A DNA stretch of 64,000 bases from Streptomyces hygroscopicus (GCF_026168105.1 NZ_LBMW01000040.1:1-64000), one strand, 5' to 3'; positions 16,008-25,157 are shown, numbered from the stretch's first letter. The notes: generated by a model from the letters alone, not told the origin. Program-made: numbers and translations.

Positions 16008-17279
16008 ATGTCCCACGTCCAACTGCAGTCCCTGTTCGCCGGACTCGCCGCGATCCTGTTGCTCAGCCGGGTCCTGGCGCTCGCCGCACGGAAGGTGGGG
16101 CAGCCACCCGTGGTGGGCGAGATCCTCGCCGGGATCCTGCTCGGCCCCACTCTGCTTCACGGCGACATCGCGTCCTGGCTGCTGCCGCGGGACGTCCGCC
16201 CCATGTTGACCGCCTTCGCAGACCTCGGCCTGGTGCTCTTCCTCTTCGTGGTCGGCTACGAACTCGACCTCGGTCGGCTGCGCGGCAGCGGCGCCGTCAC
16301 CGGCCATGTCGCGGTCGGCTCGCTCGTCGTCCCCTTCTGCGGCGGAGTGCTGCTGGCGCTCGCCCTGACGGAACTGGACGGCGGCGGCCGCCACGGCGTG
16401 CGGGTGCTCTTCCTGGGCACCGCCATGGCGGCCACCGCGCTGCCCGTGCTCGCCCGCATCCTCGACGACCACGGTATGCACCGCACCCGCATCGGCGGCA
16501 TCGCGCTCACCGCGGCCGCGGCCGGCGATGTGGTGGTGTGGGGGCTGCTTGCGCTGACCGTGACGCTCTCCGGCGGCGCCGACCAGTGGCACATCCTGCT
16601 CACCCCCGGCTATCTGGCCCTGCTCGTCTGGGGTGTCCGCCCGCTGCTGCGCCGGATCCTCGGCCGCGAGCCGGGCGCCGGCTCGGCCCCGGGGCGGCTC
16701 GCCGCGGTCACCGTCGGACTGCTGCTGTCGGCCTGGGCCGCGGAGTGGCTGGGGCTGCACTTCATCTTCGGCGCCTTCCTGTTCGGCGTGGTCATGCCCC
16801 GGGACGCCGACGTCCGCCTCTCCGTCGTCGACAGCACCGAGCAGGTGGGCCGACTGCTGCTGCCCGTGTTCTTCGTCGTCTCGGGCCTCGCCGTCGATCT
16901 GACCGGCATCGGCGGCCGCCGCCTGCTCGAGCTGCTGCTGATCGTGGCCGTCGCGGCCACGTCCAAGTTCGGCGGTGTGTATCTGGCCGCGCGGCTGCGC
17001 GGACTGCCGCGCCGCCAAGCTGCGACGCTCGGCACCCTGATGAACACCCGGGGACTGACCGAGATCGTCATTGTCCTCGTCGGCTACCAACTGGGCATCA
17101 TCGACGCCTCGTTGTACTCGATGATGGTCGTGATGGCTCTGGTCACCACGGCCATGACCGGCCCCCTGCTGCGCCGTCTGCGCTCCCTCGAGGACGAGCC
17201 ACGACCCCCGCGGCACCTGCGAGCCGAACCCGATCGTTCCTCGAGCCCCCACGGCCAGGCTCGACTGCATGGAGCGTGA
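16008..17279 (+). CDS. Cation/proton antiporter, CPA2 (KefB/NapA-like)
   Basis: The 423-residue integral membrane protein has about 12 hydrophobic segments. Motifs are VGEILAGILLGPTLL, LFLFVVGYELDL, LTAAAAGDVVVW (the acidic transport-site region), FGAFLFGVVMPRD and MNTRGLTEIVIV. The family exchanges Na+ or K+ for protons. Similar genes accompany several aromatic polyketide clusters, where they may help export or self-protection. It starts 268 bp from marR on the opposite strand and overlaps the following TenA-like gene by 11 nt, so the two are co-transcribed. Confidence 0.85.
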   Translation: MSHVQLQSLFAGLAAILLLSRVLALAARKVGQPPVVGEILAGILLGPTLLHGDIASWLLPRDVRPMLTAFADLGLVLFLFVVGYELDLGRLRGSGAVTGHVAVGSLVVPFCGGVLLALALTELDGGGRHGVRVLFLGTAMAATALPVLARILDDHGMHRTRIGGIALTAAAAGDVVVWGLLALTVTLSGGADQWHILLTPGYLALLVWGVRPLLRRILGREPGAGSAPGRLAAVTVGLLLSAWAAEWLGLHFIFGAFLFGVVMPRDADVRLSVVDSTEQVGRLLLPVFFVVSGLAVDLTGIGGRRLLELLLIVAVAATSKFGGVYLAARLRGLPRRQAATLGTLMNTRGLTEIVIVLVGYQLGIIDASLYSMMVVMALVTTAMTGPLLRRLRSLEDEPRPPRHLRAEPDRSSSPHGQARLHGA

Positions 17280-17967
17280 CACCGCCGACCGGCACCCGCC
17301 GGTGAGGACCGAACTCGCCGAAACCATGCAGGACACCGCCCGGCGGCTGCTGGACCACCCCTTCTACCGGGGGCTGGCCGACGGCACGCTGCCGGGCGCG
17401 GCCCTGTCGCACTTCCTCCAGCAGGACCACTGGCACGTCCTGCCGGCCTACGCCGCCGCGCACGCCCGATGCGCCGCGGGGGCCGCCGAGCACGGCCGGA
17501 TGCTGCTGTTCAGCCGTATGAGCACCGGCACCCTGGAGGACGCCGAGCGCCGGCGCGAGCGCGTGCGGCGGTGGGCCAAGGAACTCGCGCTGCCGCTGGC
17601 GGACGGCGAACCCGACCTGCTGCCCACCACGCTGGGCTACACCTCGTTCCTGCGCGCCGCGCCGGCCCGTTCGCTGGCCGCCGGGGCAGGCGCCGTGCTC
17701 CCGGCCGCCTGGCTCTTCCTGCTGGTCACCGACGAACTGCTGACCCGGCGCGTCCCGGGGTCCCGCTACGCCGCGGTGATCGAGGAGTTGCACCCCGGAG
17801 ACGCCTACCGCGGCGTGCTGGACGTGTTCCTGGCCACCGTCGAGGAGATCGCCCGGGAGTGCACGGGGGCGGGCCGCCGGGAGCTCGCCGATCACGCCCG
17901 GCACGCCGCACGCTTCGAGTGGGCCCATGTGGACGCGGCCTGGCGGCGGGAGGCCCGGCCGTTCTGA
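17269..17967 (+). CDS. TenA/PqqC-fold protein without thiaminase cysteine
   Basis: The 232-residue all-helical protein of the TenA (haem-oxygenase-like) family starts with HPFYRGLADGTLPGAALSHFLQQDHWHVLPAY (residues 30-61) and has D53 and E217 at the positions of TenA's active-site acids. The catalytic thiaminase cysteine, expected in an LLPCYW-like stretch, is replaced by alanine (VLPAAW, A146). It therefore cannot act as a classical thiaminase II. Haem-oxygenase-like folds also include di-iron N-oxygenases, but I do not see a convincing metal-ligand set. It overlaps the antiporter gene and precedes the asparagine-synthetase-like gene. A second family member is at 31142. Confidence 0.7.
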   Translation: MERDTADRHPPVRTELAETMQDTARRLLDHPFYRGLADGTLPGAALSHFLQQDHWHVLPAYAAAHARCAAGAAEHGRMLLFSRMSTGTLEDAERRRERVRRWAKELALPLADGEPDLLPTTLGYTSFLRAAPARSLAAGAGAVLPAAWLFLLVTDELLTRRVPGSRYAAVIEELHPGDAYRGVLDVFLATVEEIARECTGAGRRELADHARHAARFEWAHVDAAWRREARPF

Positions 17968-18049
17968 TCCCGTCGTCCGATCGCCACACCGGCGGGCGGC
18001 GACATCCCGAGATCCGACGACGAGAAGTCGACAGTGAGGAGAGGTCCGC

Positions 18050-19909
18050 ATGTGCGGAATTACCGGCTGGGTGGACTACGCCCGTGACCTCCGTCGCGAA
18101 CGGGCGACGGTCGAGGCCATGAACGACACCCTGGGCCTGCGCGGCCCGGACGCCCGTGGCGTGTGGGTCGGCCCGCACGCGGGTCTGGGACACACCCGTA
18201 ACTCGATCATCGACCTGGCCGGGGGCGTGCAGCCCATGCTGGCCGAGGAGAACGGCCGCACCCTCGCGGTCCTCACCTACAGCGGCGAGGTCTACAACTT
18301 CAAGCAGCTGCGCGGCGAACTCGAGTCCCGCGGCCACCGGTTCCGCACCCGCTCCGACACCGAGGTGGTGCTGCGTTCGTACCTGGAGTGGGGCGCCCAC
18401 TGCGCGGAGCGGCTCGAGGGCATGTTCGCCTTCGCCGTGTGGGACCTGCGCACCGAGGAACTGCTGCTGGTCCGTGACCGGCTGGGCATCAAGCCCCTGT
18501 TCTACAGCGTCCGGCCGGACGGGGTGATCTTCGGTTCCGAGCCCAAGTCGCTGCTGGCACACCCGGACATCAAGCCGGTGGTGGGCCTGCCGGAGCTGCA
18601 GGAGCTGTTCTCCACCGCCAAGACGCCCGGCCAGGCGGTCTTCCGTGACATGCAGGAACTCCTGCCGGGCCACACCCTGACCGTGAACCGCGCCGGCGTT
18701 CGCAAGCACCGCTACTGGGCCCTCGAGGCCCGGCCGCACACGGACGACCGGGACACCACGGTGGCCCATATCCGCTCCCTCCTCGAGGAGATCGTCACCC
18801 GCGAACTGGTGGCGGACGTCCCGCTGTGCACCGCGCTGTCCGGCGGCATCGACTCCAGCGTGATCACCGCCCTCGCCTCCAAGGCCCGCGCGGAGGCGGG
18901 TGACGAGCCGGTGCGCACCATCACCGCGACCTTCGTCGGGTACAGCGAGAACTTCCGCCCCGACGACCAGCGCGACACCCCCGACGCCCCGTACGCCGCC
19001 GAACTGGCCCGGCACGTCGGTGCCGACCACACCGACATCGTGCTCGGCACCGCCGACCTCATCGGCCCGCAGGCCCGCGAGGCCGCGGTCATCGCCCAGG
19101 ACATGCCGACGATGCTCGGCGACATGGACACCTCCCTGTACCTGATGCTGCGCGCCACCCGCGAGCACTCGACGGTGGCCCTGACCGGCGAGACCGCCGA
19201 CGAGATCTTCGGCGGCTTCAAGTGGCTGCACGACAGCGAGCTGGTCGCCGCCGACAACTTCCCCTGGATCGAGGCCGAGAAGCGCCAGGAGGGCAGCCGC
19301 AACGGGCAGGGGCGCGGCCTGCTGGACCTCGGTCTGCTCGACAAGCTCGACATGTACGGCTACTACGCGGACGCATTCCAGCAGACGCGGGCGCTGACGC
19401 CCCATCAGGGTGGCGAGGACTCCCATGAGTTCCGGATGCGGGAGCTGTGCTTCGCCCATCTGAACCGCTGGCTGCCGATGCTTCTCGACCGGGGTGACCG
19501 GCTCGCCATGGCGTCCAGTCTGGAGACCCGGGTTCCGTTCTGCGACCACCGGCTCGTGGAGTACGTCTACAACACGCCCTGGGCGTTCAAGACGTTCGAC
19601 GGCCGGGAGAAGAGCCTGCTGCGGGCCGCAGGCCACGACCTGCTGCCCAAGTCGGTGCTGGAGCGCCCGAAGAGCCCCTACCCGGTGACCCAGGACCCGG
19701 CCTACACCCGCGCCCTGCACGACGCGATGGCCGCGGTGCTGGCCGACCCGAACTCACCGGTGCTGCCGCTGCTCGACGTGGACGCGGCCCGCACGGCCGT
19801 TGCGGACGACTCCCCCACCGCCCACGAGTGGCACAGCCGCTCCAACATCGAGATGGCGCTCGGCCTGGACTTCTGGCTGCGGCACTACGGCATCACGCTC
19901 GACCTGTAA
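18050..19909 (+). CDS. Asparagine-synthetase-like amidotransferase
   Basis: The 619-residue two-domain enzyme begins MCGITGWVDY, so Cys2 is the glutaminase nucleophile after Met removal. The N-terminal Ntn domain has LRGPDARG, YSGEVYNF and RSDTE motifs. The C-terminal synthetase domain has the PP-loop SGGIDSS (near residue 264) and TGETADEIFGG. AsnB homologues in aromatic polyketide clusters convert a carboxyl to an amide that later closes to a lactam. A GAGGAGAGG site precedes the ATG. It is convergent with a GS-like gene 70 bp away, suggesting a joint role in nitrogen installation. A plain asparagine synthetase is the alternative. Confidence 0.88.
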   Translation: MCGITGWVDYARDLRRERATVEAMNDTLGLRGPDARGVWVGPHAGLGHTRNSIIDLAGGVQPMLAEENGRTLAVLTYSGEVYNFKQLRGELESRGHRFRTRSDTEVVLRSYLEWGAHCAERLEGMFAFAVWDLRTEELLLVRDRLGIKPLFYSVRPDGVIFGSEPKSLLAHPDIKPVVGLPELQELFSTAKTPGQAVFRDMQELLPGHTLTVNRAGVRKHRYWALEARPHTDDRDTTVAHIRSLLEEIVTRELVADVPLCTALSGGIDSSVITALASKARAEAGDEPVRTITATFVGYSENFRPDDQRDTPDAPYAAELARHVGADHTDIVLGTADLIGPQAREAAVIAQDMPTMLGDMDTSLYLMLRATREHSTVALTGETADEIFGGFKWLHDSELVAADNFPWIEAEKRQEGSRNGQGRGLLDLGLLDKLDMYGYYADAFQQTRALTPHQGGEDSHEFRMRELCFAHLNRWLPMLLDRGDRLAMASSLETRVPFCDHRLVEYVYNTPWAFKTFDGREKSLLRAAGHDLLPKSVLERPKSPYPVTQDPAYTRALHDAMAAVLADPNSPVLPLLDVDAARTAVADDSPTAHEWHSRSNIEMALGLDFWLRHYGITLDL

Positions 19910-19922
19910 CACGGTCAAGCAC

Positions 19923-19969
19923 AGCAGCCGGGCCGGCCGGAGTCTCCTCCGGCCGGCCCGGCTGCTTTC
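19923..19969. terminator. Very strong hairpin terminator
   Basis: A perfect 20-bp GC-rich stem (19923-19942 with 19947-19966) with a TCTC loop is followed by TTT. It separates the convergent AsnB-like and GS-like genes and should serve both. Confidence 0.85.
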
Positions 19970-19979
19970 CCCGTGCGTG

Positions 19980-21344
19980 TCAGACCTGGAGGTAGGTGCG
20001 CAGTTCCCAGTCGGACACCTGCCGGTGGTAGCCGTCGAACTCGGCGCGCTTCTCGGCGGCGTAGTAGTCCGTGTAGTAGCCGTCGGGCGTCTTGCCCAGG
20101 CCCTCGCGCAGCACGTCGTCCGCGGCGAGCGCCTCCGCCGCGTGCAGCAGGGTGGGCGGCAGCGGGCGCAGCGACCCGGTGTCCGCGGCCGTGCCGGTCG
20201 CCTCGAGGTCGGCGTCGAGGGGGTGGCCCGGGTCGGCGTCGCGCGCCATGCCGTCCGCTCCGGCGGCCGCGAGCCCGGCGAGCGCCAGATAGGGGTTGGC
20301 GGCGGAGTCCACGCAGCGCACCTCGATGCGGCCCGTGTCGGGCACGCGGACCATGTGGGTGCGGTTGTTGCCACCGTAACTGGCGTATCCAGGAGCCCAG
20401 CTGGAGCCGGACAGCGTCCCGGCGCGTGCCCCGAGTCGCTTGTAGGAGTTGACCGTGGGACAGGTGAGCGCCATCAGTCCCGGTGCGTGGTCGAGCACAC
20501 CGGCGACGAAGCCGTACGCCTGCCTCGACAGTCCCAGGCCGCGCGGGTCGTCGGCGGCCTCGAAGAGCGGGCGGTGGCCCTCCCACACCGACAGATGCAG
20601 GTGCAGCCCGCTGCCGGTGAGGTCGGCGAACGGCTTGGGCATGAAGGTGGCGATCAGCCCGGCCCGGTGCGCGGCGAGCCGGACCAGATGGCGGAAGACG
20701 ACGACGCGGTCGGCGGTGCGCAGGGCGTCCGCATACCCGAAGTTGTGCTCGAACTGGCCGTTGGCGTCCTCGTGGTCGTTGGAGTAATTGCCCCAGCCGA
20801 GGGCGTCCACGGAGCGGCTGATCGTCGTCAGATGGTCCAGTGCCCGGGTCGCCGCGTGGGCGTCGTAGCAGGGCGAGGCGGCGTCGTCGAGCTCGTCCGC
20901 GACCCGGATTCCGCCGTCGTCCGTGCGCCGCACCAGAAAGTACTCCGGTTCCGCGCCAGCCTTGAGTTCGAGGCCCTGCGCGGCGAGCCGTTCGAGCTGA
21001 CGGCGCAGAATGCCGCGGGGCGCGTACGGCCACGGCTCGCCCCGTACGTACAGGTCGCACTGGACGATGCCGAGGTTCTCCTGGATCGGCACCCGGACGT
21101 AGGAGGTCGGGTCGGGGATCGCCACGACGTCCGGGTCGGCCGAGGTCTGCCCCAGCCCGTCGGCGGCGTTGCCGGCGAATCCGAGGCCCTCGGTGAGCAG
21201 CCGGTCGAGCGTATGTGCGGGTGCCAGCTTGGCGCAGGCCTTGCCGCGCAGGTTGACGAACATGACCAGCAGGAACTCCACCCCGTCACGGGCAACCGCC
21301 CGCTTCAGTTCCTCGGCGTTCGCGGGTGGTGTGTGGGTCGTCAT
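19980..21344 (-). CDS. Glutamine-synthetase-like ligase (GlnT/gamma-glutamylamide type)
   Basis: The 454-residue protein has both GS domains: an N-terminal beta-grasp (FVNLRGKACAKLAP) and a catalytic domain with AEPEYFLV, a GSGLHLHLS ATP-site block, NSYKRLG and RIEVRCVDSAANPYL. The shape resembles GlnT and gamma-glutamylamide synthetases, not GlnA, and I see no obvious adenylylation-loop match. It would ATP-activate glutamate's gamma carboxyl and couple it to an amine. In kinamycin and fosfazinomycin pathways a GS-like enzyme couples hydrazine to glutamate, which fits this cluster. The ATG at 21344 has a GCGAGG site. The amine partner is inferred. Confidence 0.8.
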   Translation of the reverse strand: MTTHTPPANAEELKRAVARDGVEFLLVMFVNLRGKACAKLAPAHTLDRLLTEGLGFAGNAADGLGQTSADPDVVAIPDPTSYVRVPIQENLGIVQCDLYVRGEPWPYAPRGILRRQLERLAAQGLELKAGAEPEYFLVRRTDDGGIRVADELDDAASPCYDAHAATRALDHLTTISRSVDALGWGNYSNDHEDANGQFEHNFGYADALRTADRVVVFRHLVRLAAHRAGLIATFMPKPFADLTGSGLHLHLSVWEGHRPLFEAADDPRGLGLSRQAYGFVAGVLDHAPGLMALTCPTVNSYKRLGARAGTLSGSSWAPGYASYGGNNRTHMVRVPDTGRIEVRCVDSAANPYLALAGLAAAGADGMARDADPGHPLDADLEATGTAADTGSLRPLPPTLLHAAEALAADDVLREGLGKTPDGYYTDYYAAEKRAEFDGYHRQVSDWELRTYLQV

Positions 21345-21401
21345 CGTGACCTCGCCTTCGAGAGCGCACGTCTTGGACGACCAACAGGGTGATCAGGGCT
21401 G

Positions 21402-21449
21402 CTCGAGGGCGGCTGGAACGGGGTGCCGGCGTCTCCAGGGCCCCTCGAG
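21402..21449. promoter_or_regulatory. Candidate cluster-wide palindrome, best copy
   Basis: Two CTCGAG hexamers exactly 48 bp end to end bracket inverted arms: CTCGAGGGCGGCTGGAACG on the left and, on the other strand, CTCGAGGGGCCCTGGAGACG on the right. It sits between the divergent GS-like and halogenase genes, ~80-130 bp from the halogenase start. StrR-family activators bind long spaced palindromes, so this is my leading candidate site. Confidence 0.55.
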
Positions 21450-21531
21450 CGCGATCGCGCACGGTGGCCCCGGGCAAGGCATGTCCGGAAATCCCGTGGG
21501 CAACGCACACGAGAGGTCAGGAGAGGTACGG

Positions 21532-23283
21532 ATGGACCACAAAGCACTGAACAGGGGGCTGGCCGCACAGCCGGAGAACGAGCTGGACCGGTTGCTCGCG
21601 ACCCTCTCCGGCGAGGACGCGGAGGCGGTCCGCGACTGGCTGCCGGGTACCGGCGGTCGGACGGAACCCCTCGCCCTGCTGCAGTCACTGGCCGCCTCGG
21701 GCAGCGACGTGAGCCGCCCCGACGACTCCACGCGCCGGCCGATCCGCCGGGTCGGCGTCATCGGCGGGGGCACCGCCGGCTATCTCACGGCCCTCGCGCT
21801 CAAGGCGAAGCGTCCCTGGCTCGATGTGACGCTGGTGGAGTCCGAGCACATCCCGATCATCGGGGTGGGCGAGGCGACGGTGACGTACATGACGCTCTTC
21901 CTCCACCACTATCTCGGCATCGACGCCGAGGAGCTCTACCGCCGGGTGCGGCCCACCTGGAAGGTCGGCATCAAGTTCGACTGGGGCCCGCACCCGGACG
22001 GTTTCATGGGCCCGTTCGACTGGTCCAGCGACGCGGTGGGCCTGCAGGGCGCGATCAGCTCCACCGGCAGCATCAACCACGCCACGCTGGGCTCCTCGCT
22101 GATGGTGGCGGACAAGGCGGCCGTGTACCGCACCGGGGACACACCGCTGTCCCTCATGAAGTACGTGCCGTTCGCCTACCACCTCGACAACGGCCTGCTG
22201 GTCACCTTCCTGACGGAGCTGGCCGAACGGCGCGGCGTCCACCACGTCGAGGCGACGGTCGCGGACGTGGTACTCAGCGGCCCCGAGTGGGTGAAGAAGC
22301 TGCGCACCACCGACGGCCGCGACCTGGAGTTCGACCTGTACGTCGACTGCACCGGCTTCCGCTCCCAACTGCTGGGCAAGGCGCTTCAGACGCCGTACAT
22401 CCCGTTCTCCAGCACGCTGTTCACCGACTCCGCGGTAACCGGCAACATCGACCACCACGGCCACATCAGGCCCTACACCCAGGCGACGACGATGAACGCG
22501 GGCTGGTGCTGGCGCATCCCCACCCGCGACAGCGACCACCGCGGCTATGTGTTCTCCTCGGCGGCGATCTCCGACGACGAGGCCGCCGAGGAACTCGCAA
22601 CCCGCTATCCCGGCATCTCCGACCCGCGCATCGTGCGCTTCCGCAGCGGACGCCACGAGAAGGCCTGGCGTGGCAACGTGATGGCGATCGGCAACTCCTA
22701 CGGATTCGTGGAGCCCCTGGAGTCGACAGGCCTGATGATGATCGGCCTCGAGGTGCAGACCCTGGTCTCCTGCCTCCCCGCGTCCTGGGACGACCCGCAG
22801 TTGCGCGAGACCGTCAACGCGGCGCTCGGCCAGCAGTGGGACGCGATCCGCTGGCTGCTGGGCCTGCACTACCGGTTCAACACCCGGCTGGACACCAAGT
22901 TCTGGCAGGAATGCCGCAACTCCGCGGACGTCTCGGGCTTCCAGCCGCTGCTGGACGTGTACGCCGGCGGGGCTCCGCTCTCACGCCGCAACGCCTTCGT
23001 CCAGGACATGCTCAACCGGGTGAATCCGACGTTCTTCGGGCTCTACGGCATCGACTACCTGCTGCTGGGCCAGCAGGTGCCCACCCGGATGCTGCCGATG
23101 GACGAGCCGCTGTCGGCGTGGGAGTCCCGGCGGCGCGCCGCCGACGCCCTGGTGCGCGCCGCGCTGCCGACGAAGGAGGCACTGGAGGCGTTCGACGCGC
23201 ACCCGGAGCTGAACCGCCAACTGCTGGAGGACGACGACAGCTGGGCCGGTGCGGAGATCGCCCGACGCATGGGGATGATCTGA
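21532..23283 (+). CDS. FAD-dependent tryptophan-type halogenase
   Basis: The 583-residue protein has the halogenase FAD motif GGGTAGY (residues 78-84), GVGEATV (111-117) and TWKVGIKF with the catalytic lysine at 144 (equivalent to K79 of RebH/PrnA). It also has the diagnostic WxWxIP (WCWRIP) and GFVEPLESTG with the active-site glutamate. It would chlorinate an activated aromatic ring using FADH2, O2 and chloride, with reduced flavin from the reductase at 11522. Residues 1-70 are an unusual N-terminal extension. The ATG at 21532 follows AGGAGAGG; an ATG at 21481 is possible. The true substrate may be a phenol or polyketide instead of tryptophan. Confidence 0.92.
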   Translation: MDHKALNRGLAAQPENELDRLLATLSGEDAEAVRDWLPGTGGRTEPLALLQSLAASGSDVSRPDDSTRRPIRRVGVIGGGTAGYLTALALKAKRPWLDVTLVESEHIPIIGVGEATVTYMTLFLHHYLGIDAEELYRRVRPTWKVGIKFDWGPHPDGFMGPFDWSSDAVGLQGAISSTGSINHATLGSSLMVADKAAVYRTGDTPLSLMKYVPFAYHLDNGLLVTFLTELAERRGVHHVEATVADVVLSGPEWVKKLRTTDGRDLEFDLYVDCTGFRSQLLGKALQTPYIPFSSTLFTDSAVTGNIDHHGHIRPYTQATTMNAGWCWRIPTRDSDHRGYVFSSAAISDDEAAEELATRYPGISDPRIVRFRSGRHEKAWRGNVMAIGNSYGFVEPLESTGLMMIGLEVQTLVSCLPASWDDPQLRETVNAALGQQWDAIRWLLGLHYRFNTRLDTKFWQECRNSADVSGFQPLLDVYAGGAPLSRRNAFVQDMLNRVNPTFFGLYGIDYLLLGQQVPTRMLPMDEPLSAWESRRRAADALVRAALPTKEALEAFDAHPELNRQLLEDDDSWAGAEIARRMGMI

Positions 23284-23402
23284 TTCCGGCCACGCCGCCT
23301 GCACCAACAACCCTGTAAGACAAGGAAGTTGCCCCCATTCATCACCGACAGTAAGCGATTCCTTACCATACTGATCCGGGGATGCCAAGAGGAATCCACG
23401 CC

Positions 23403-23421
23403 TTCTCCAGCACCGCTCATG
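23403..23421. promoter_or_regulatory. Candidate cluster-wide half-palindrome, copy 4
   Basis: Read on the minus strand, CATGAGCGGTGCTGGAGAAG shares a 15-nt stretch with the arm at 13271-13291. The matching left arm is poor. It lies ~75 bp upstream of the beta-helix gene. Confidence 0.35.
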
Positions 23422-23494
23422 CGGACCCGACCACGATTCGGGCCATCCGGCGTCGGGCGATGGCCGTCCGCGTCGGGGGGGAAATGGAGGAAAA

Positions 23495-25036
23495 GTGCGT
23501 AGACGGATCGCCAACGGATCGGTCGGAGCCGCACTGGTCGGCTCGGTGATGGCCCTGGGTCTCGTTTCGGCTCCGGCCGCCGCGCCCGCTTCGGGGGCGG
23601 CGGCCGCGGCCGGCACCCACTATTACGTCGACTGCGCCGCCGGCAACGACAGTGCGGCGGGCACCAGCGAGGGCACCGCCTGGCGGACCCTCGCGAAGGC
23701 AAGCAGCAAGGTGTTCGCACCGGGCGACACGCTCCGCCTGCGGGGCGGTACCACCTGCCAGGGCACACTCGCCCCGCAGGGGTCGGGGAGTGCGTCGGCG
23801 CCGGTGACCGTGAAGTCGTACGGCACCGGCACCGCCCGCATCGACGGCGCCGGTGCGTCCGCCGCCGTCCTGCTGCACAACGTGCAGTACTACGAGTTGA
23901 AGAACCTGACCGTCACCAACACGGGGGCGGCGGGAGCGGCCCGGCGTGCGGGCATCCGGGTCCTGCTGGAGGACTACGGCGTCGGTCACCACTACGTGGT
24001 GAGCGGGGTCACCGTCCGCGACGTCAACGGCACCGACGACCGCTATCCCAACCCCAGCGGCGGCATCCTCTTCGAGGCGGCCGGCAGTTCGGTACCGACC
24101 GGGTTCTCCGACGTCAAGGTGACGAACGACCAGGTCACGCATGTGGACCGGACCGGTATCGGGATGACCTCCGACTGGCAGAAGCGCTCGGAGAACCCCA
24201 ACGGGCCGGGCTCCTCGTTCGTCAGCAACGAGGGTGTCGTCATCGAGCGTAACAACGTGACGGACACCGGGGGCGACGGCATCGTCGTCTTCAACGGATC
24301 CAAGGCCCGGGTGGCGCACAACACCGTCGACGGATTCAACATGCGGTCCGCCGACTACAACGTCGGGGCCTTCGCCTGGAACTCCGACAACACCGTGTTC
24401 GAGCACAACACCGTGCGGCACGGAAAGTACCCGGGCGTAGCCTTCGCCGTCGAAGGGGGCAACATCGGAACGGTTTATGAGTACAACTACTCACAGGACA
24501 ACGCGGGCGGTTTCCTCTATTTCTGCCAGGCGGACGGGGAAATCACCAAGAACGGCGTGGTCCGCTACAACATCAGTCAGAATGACGCGGCGGGTGCAAA
24601 GGACTTCGGCCTGATCAGTTCCTACTGCACCGGCGTCTCCAATCTCCGGGTCTACCAGAACACCTTCTACGCGCCCAATGCGCCGAGCATTTCGAAGGTG
24701 GGCCAGAGCAACGGGCTGTCCCTGCAGAACAACATCTTCGTGGGCCGGCCGGGGGGCTCGACCTTCGACGATCCGTACGGCAGCTACAAGGGGAACCTCT
24801 ACAGCAACGTCGCCGCGCTCCCCGCGCACCAGGCGAACAGCGTCACGGGGGATCCGAAGCTGACCGCGCCCGGCACGGGCATCAGCGCGTCCGACGCCAC
24901 CGGGTACCGGCTGAAGGCCGGCTCCCCGGCGCTGAACGCGGGCAGCCGCATCTCGAACGACGGCGGACGGGACTTCTACGGCAACCCGGTCCCGGCCGTC
25001 CCGAACATCGGCGCCTACCAGGGGGCCGCACAGTAG
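23495..25036 (+). CDS. Secreted right-handed beta-helix protein
   Basis: The 513-residue protein has an N-terminal signal peptide: MRRR then a hydrophobic AALVGSVMALGLVSAP, with probable cleavage after an Ala-rich stretch near residue 39. Repeated strands such as VIERNNVTDTGGDGIVVFNGS, VAHNTVDGF and FEHNTVRHGKYPGVA form a parallel beta-helix, as in polysaccharide lyases and epimerases. The start YYVDCAAGNDSAAGTSEGTAWRTLAKA is common in these secreted proteins. It starts at GTG 23495 after GGAGGAAAA. Its placement inside a tailoring cluster is odd. It may be an extracellular carbohydrate-active or substrate-binding protein, and no catalytic residues are identifiable. Confidence 0.75.
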   Translation: MRRRIANGSVGAALVGSVMALGLVSAPAAAPASGAAAAAGTHYYVDCAAGNDSAAGTSEGTAWRTLAKASSKVFAPGDTLRLRGGTTCQGTLAPQGSGSASAPVTVKSYGTGTARIDGAGASAAVLLHNVQYYELKNLTVTNTGAAGAARRAGIRVLLEDYGVGHHYVVSGVTVRDVNGTDDRYPNPSGGILFEAAGSSVPTGFSDVKVTNDQVTHVDRTGIGMTSDWQKRSENPNGPGSSFVSNEGVVIERNNVTDTGGDGIVVFNGSKARVAHNTVDGFNMRSADYNVGAFAWNSDNTVFEHNTVRHGKYPGVAFAVEGGNIGTVYEYNYSQDNAGGFLYFCQADGEITKNGVVRYNISQNDAAGAKDFGLISSYCTGVSNLRVYQNTFYAPNAPSISKVGQSNGLSLQNNIFVGRPGGSTFDDPYGSYKGNLYSNVAALPAHQANSVTGDPKLTAPGTGISASDATGYRLKAGSPALNAGSRISNDGGRDFYGNPVPAVPNIGAYQGAAQ

Positions 25037-25070
25037 AACCGCACGGCCGCCCCGCAAGGCGGCGGCCCCA

Positions 25071-25105
25071 GGTGCCCCGAGGCGTCTGCCACGCCGCGGG
25101 GCACC
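25071..25105. terminator. Hairpin after beta-helix gene
   Basis: GGTGCCCCG-A-GGCGT (25071-25085) pairs with ACGCC-G-CGGGGCACC (25091-25105), loop 5 nt, with one internal mismatch. A smaller GGCCGCC/GGCGGC hairpin precedes it (25045-25067). It lies between convergent genes. Confidence 0.65.
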
Positions 25106-25157
25106 GCCGTACATCCGCTCCGCGGCCGCCCGCAGTCCTGGGGGCCGCCCGGCCACG

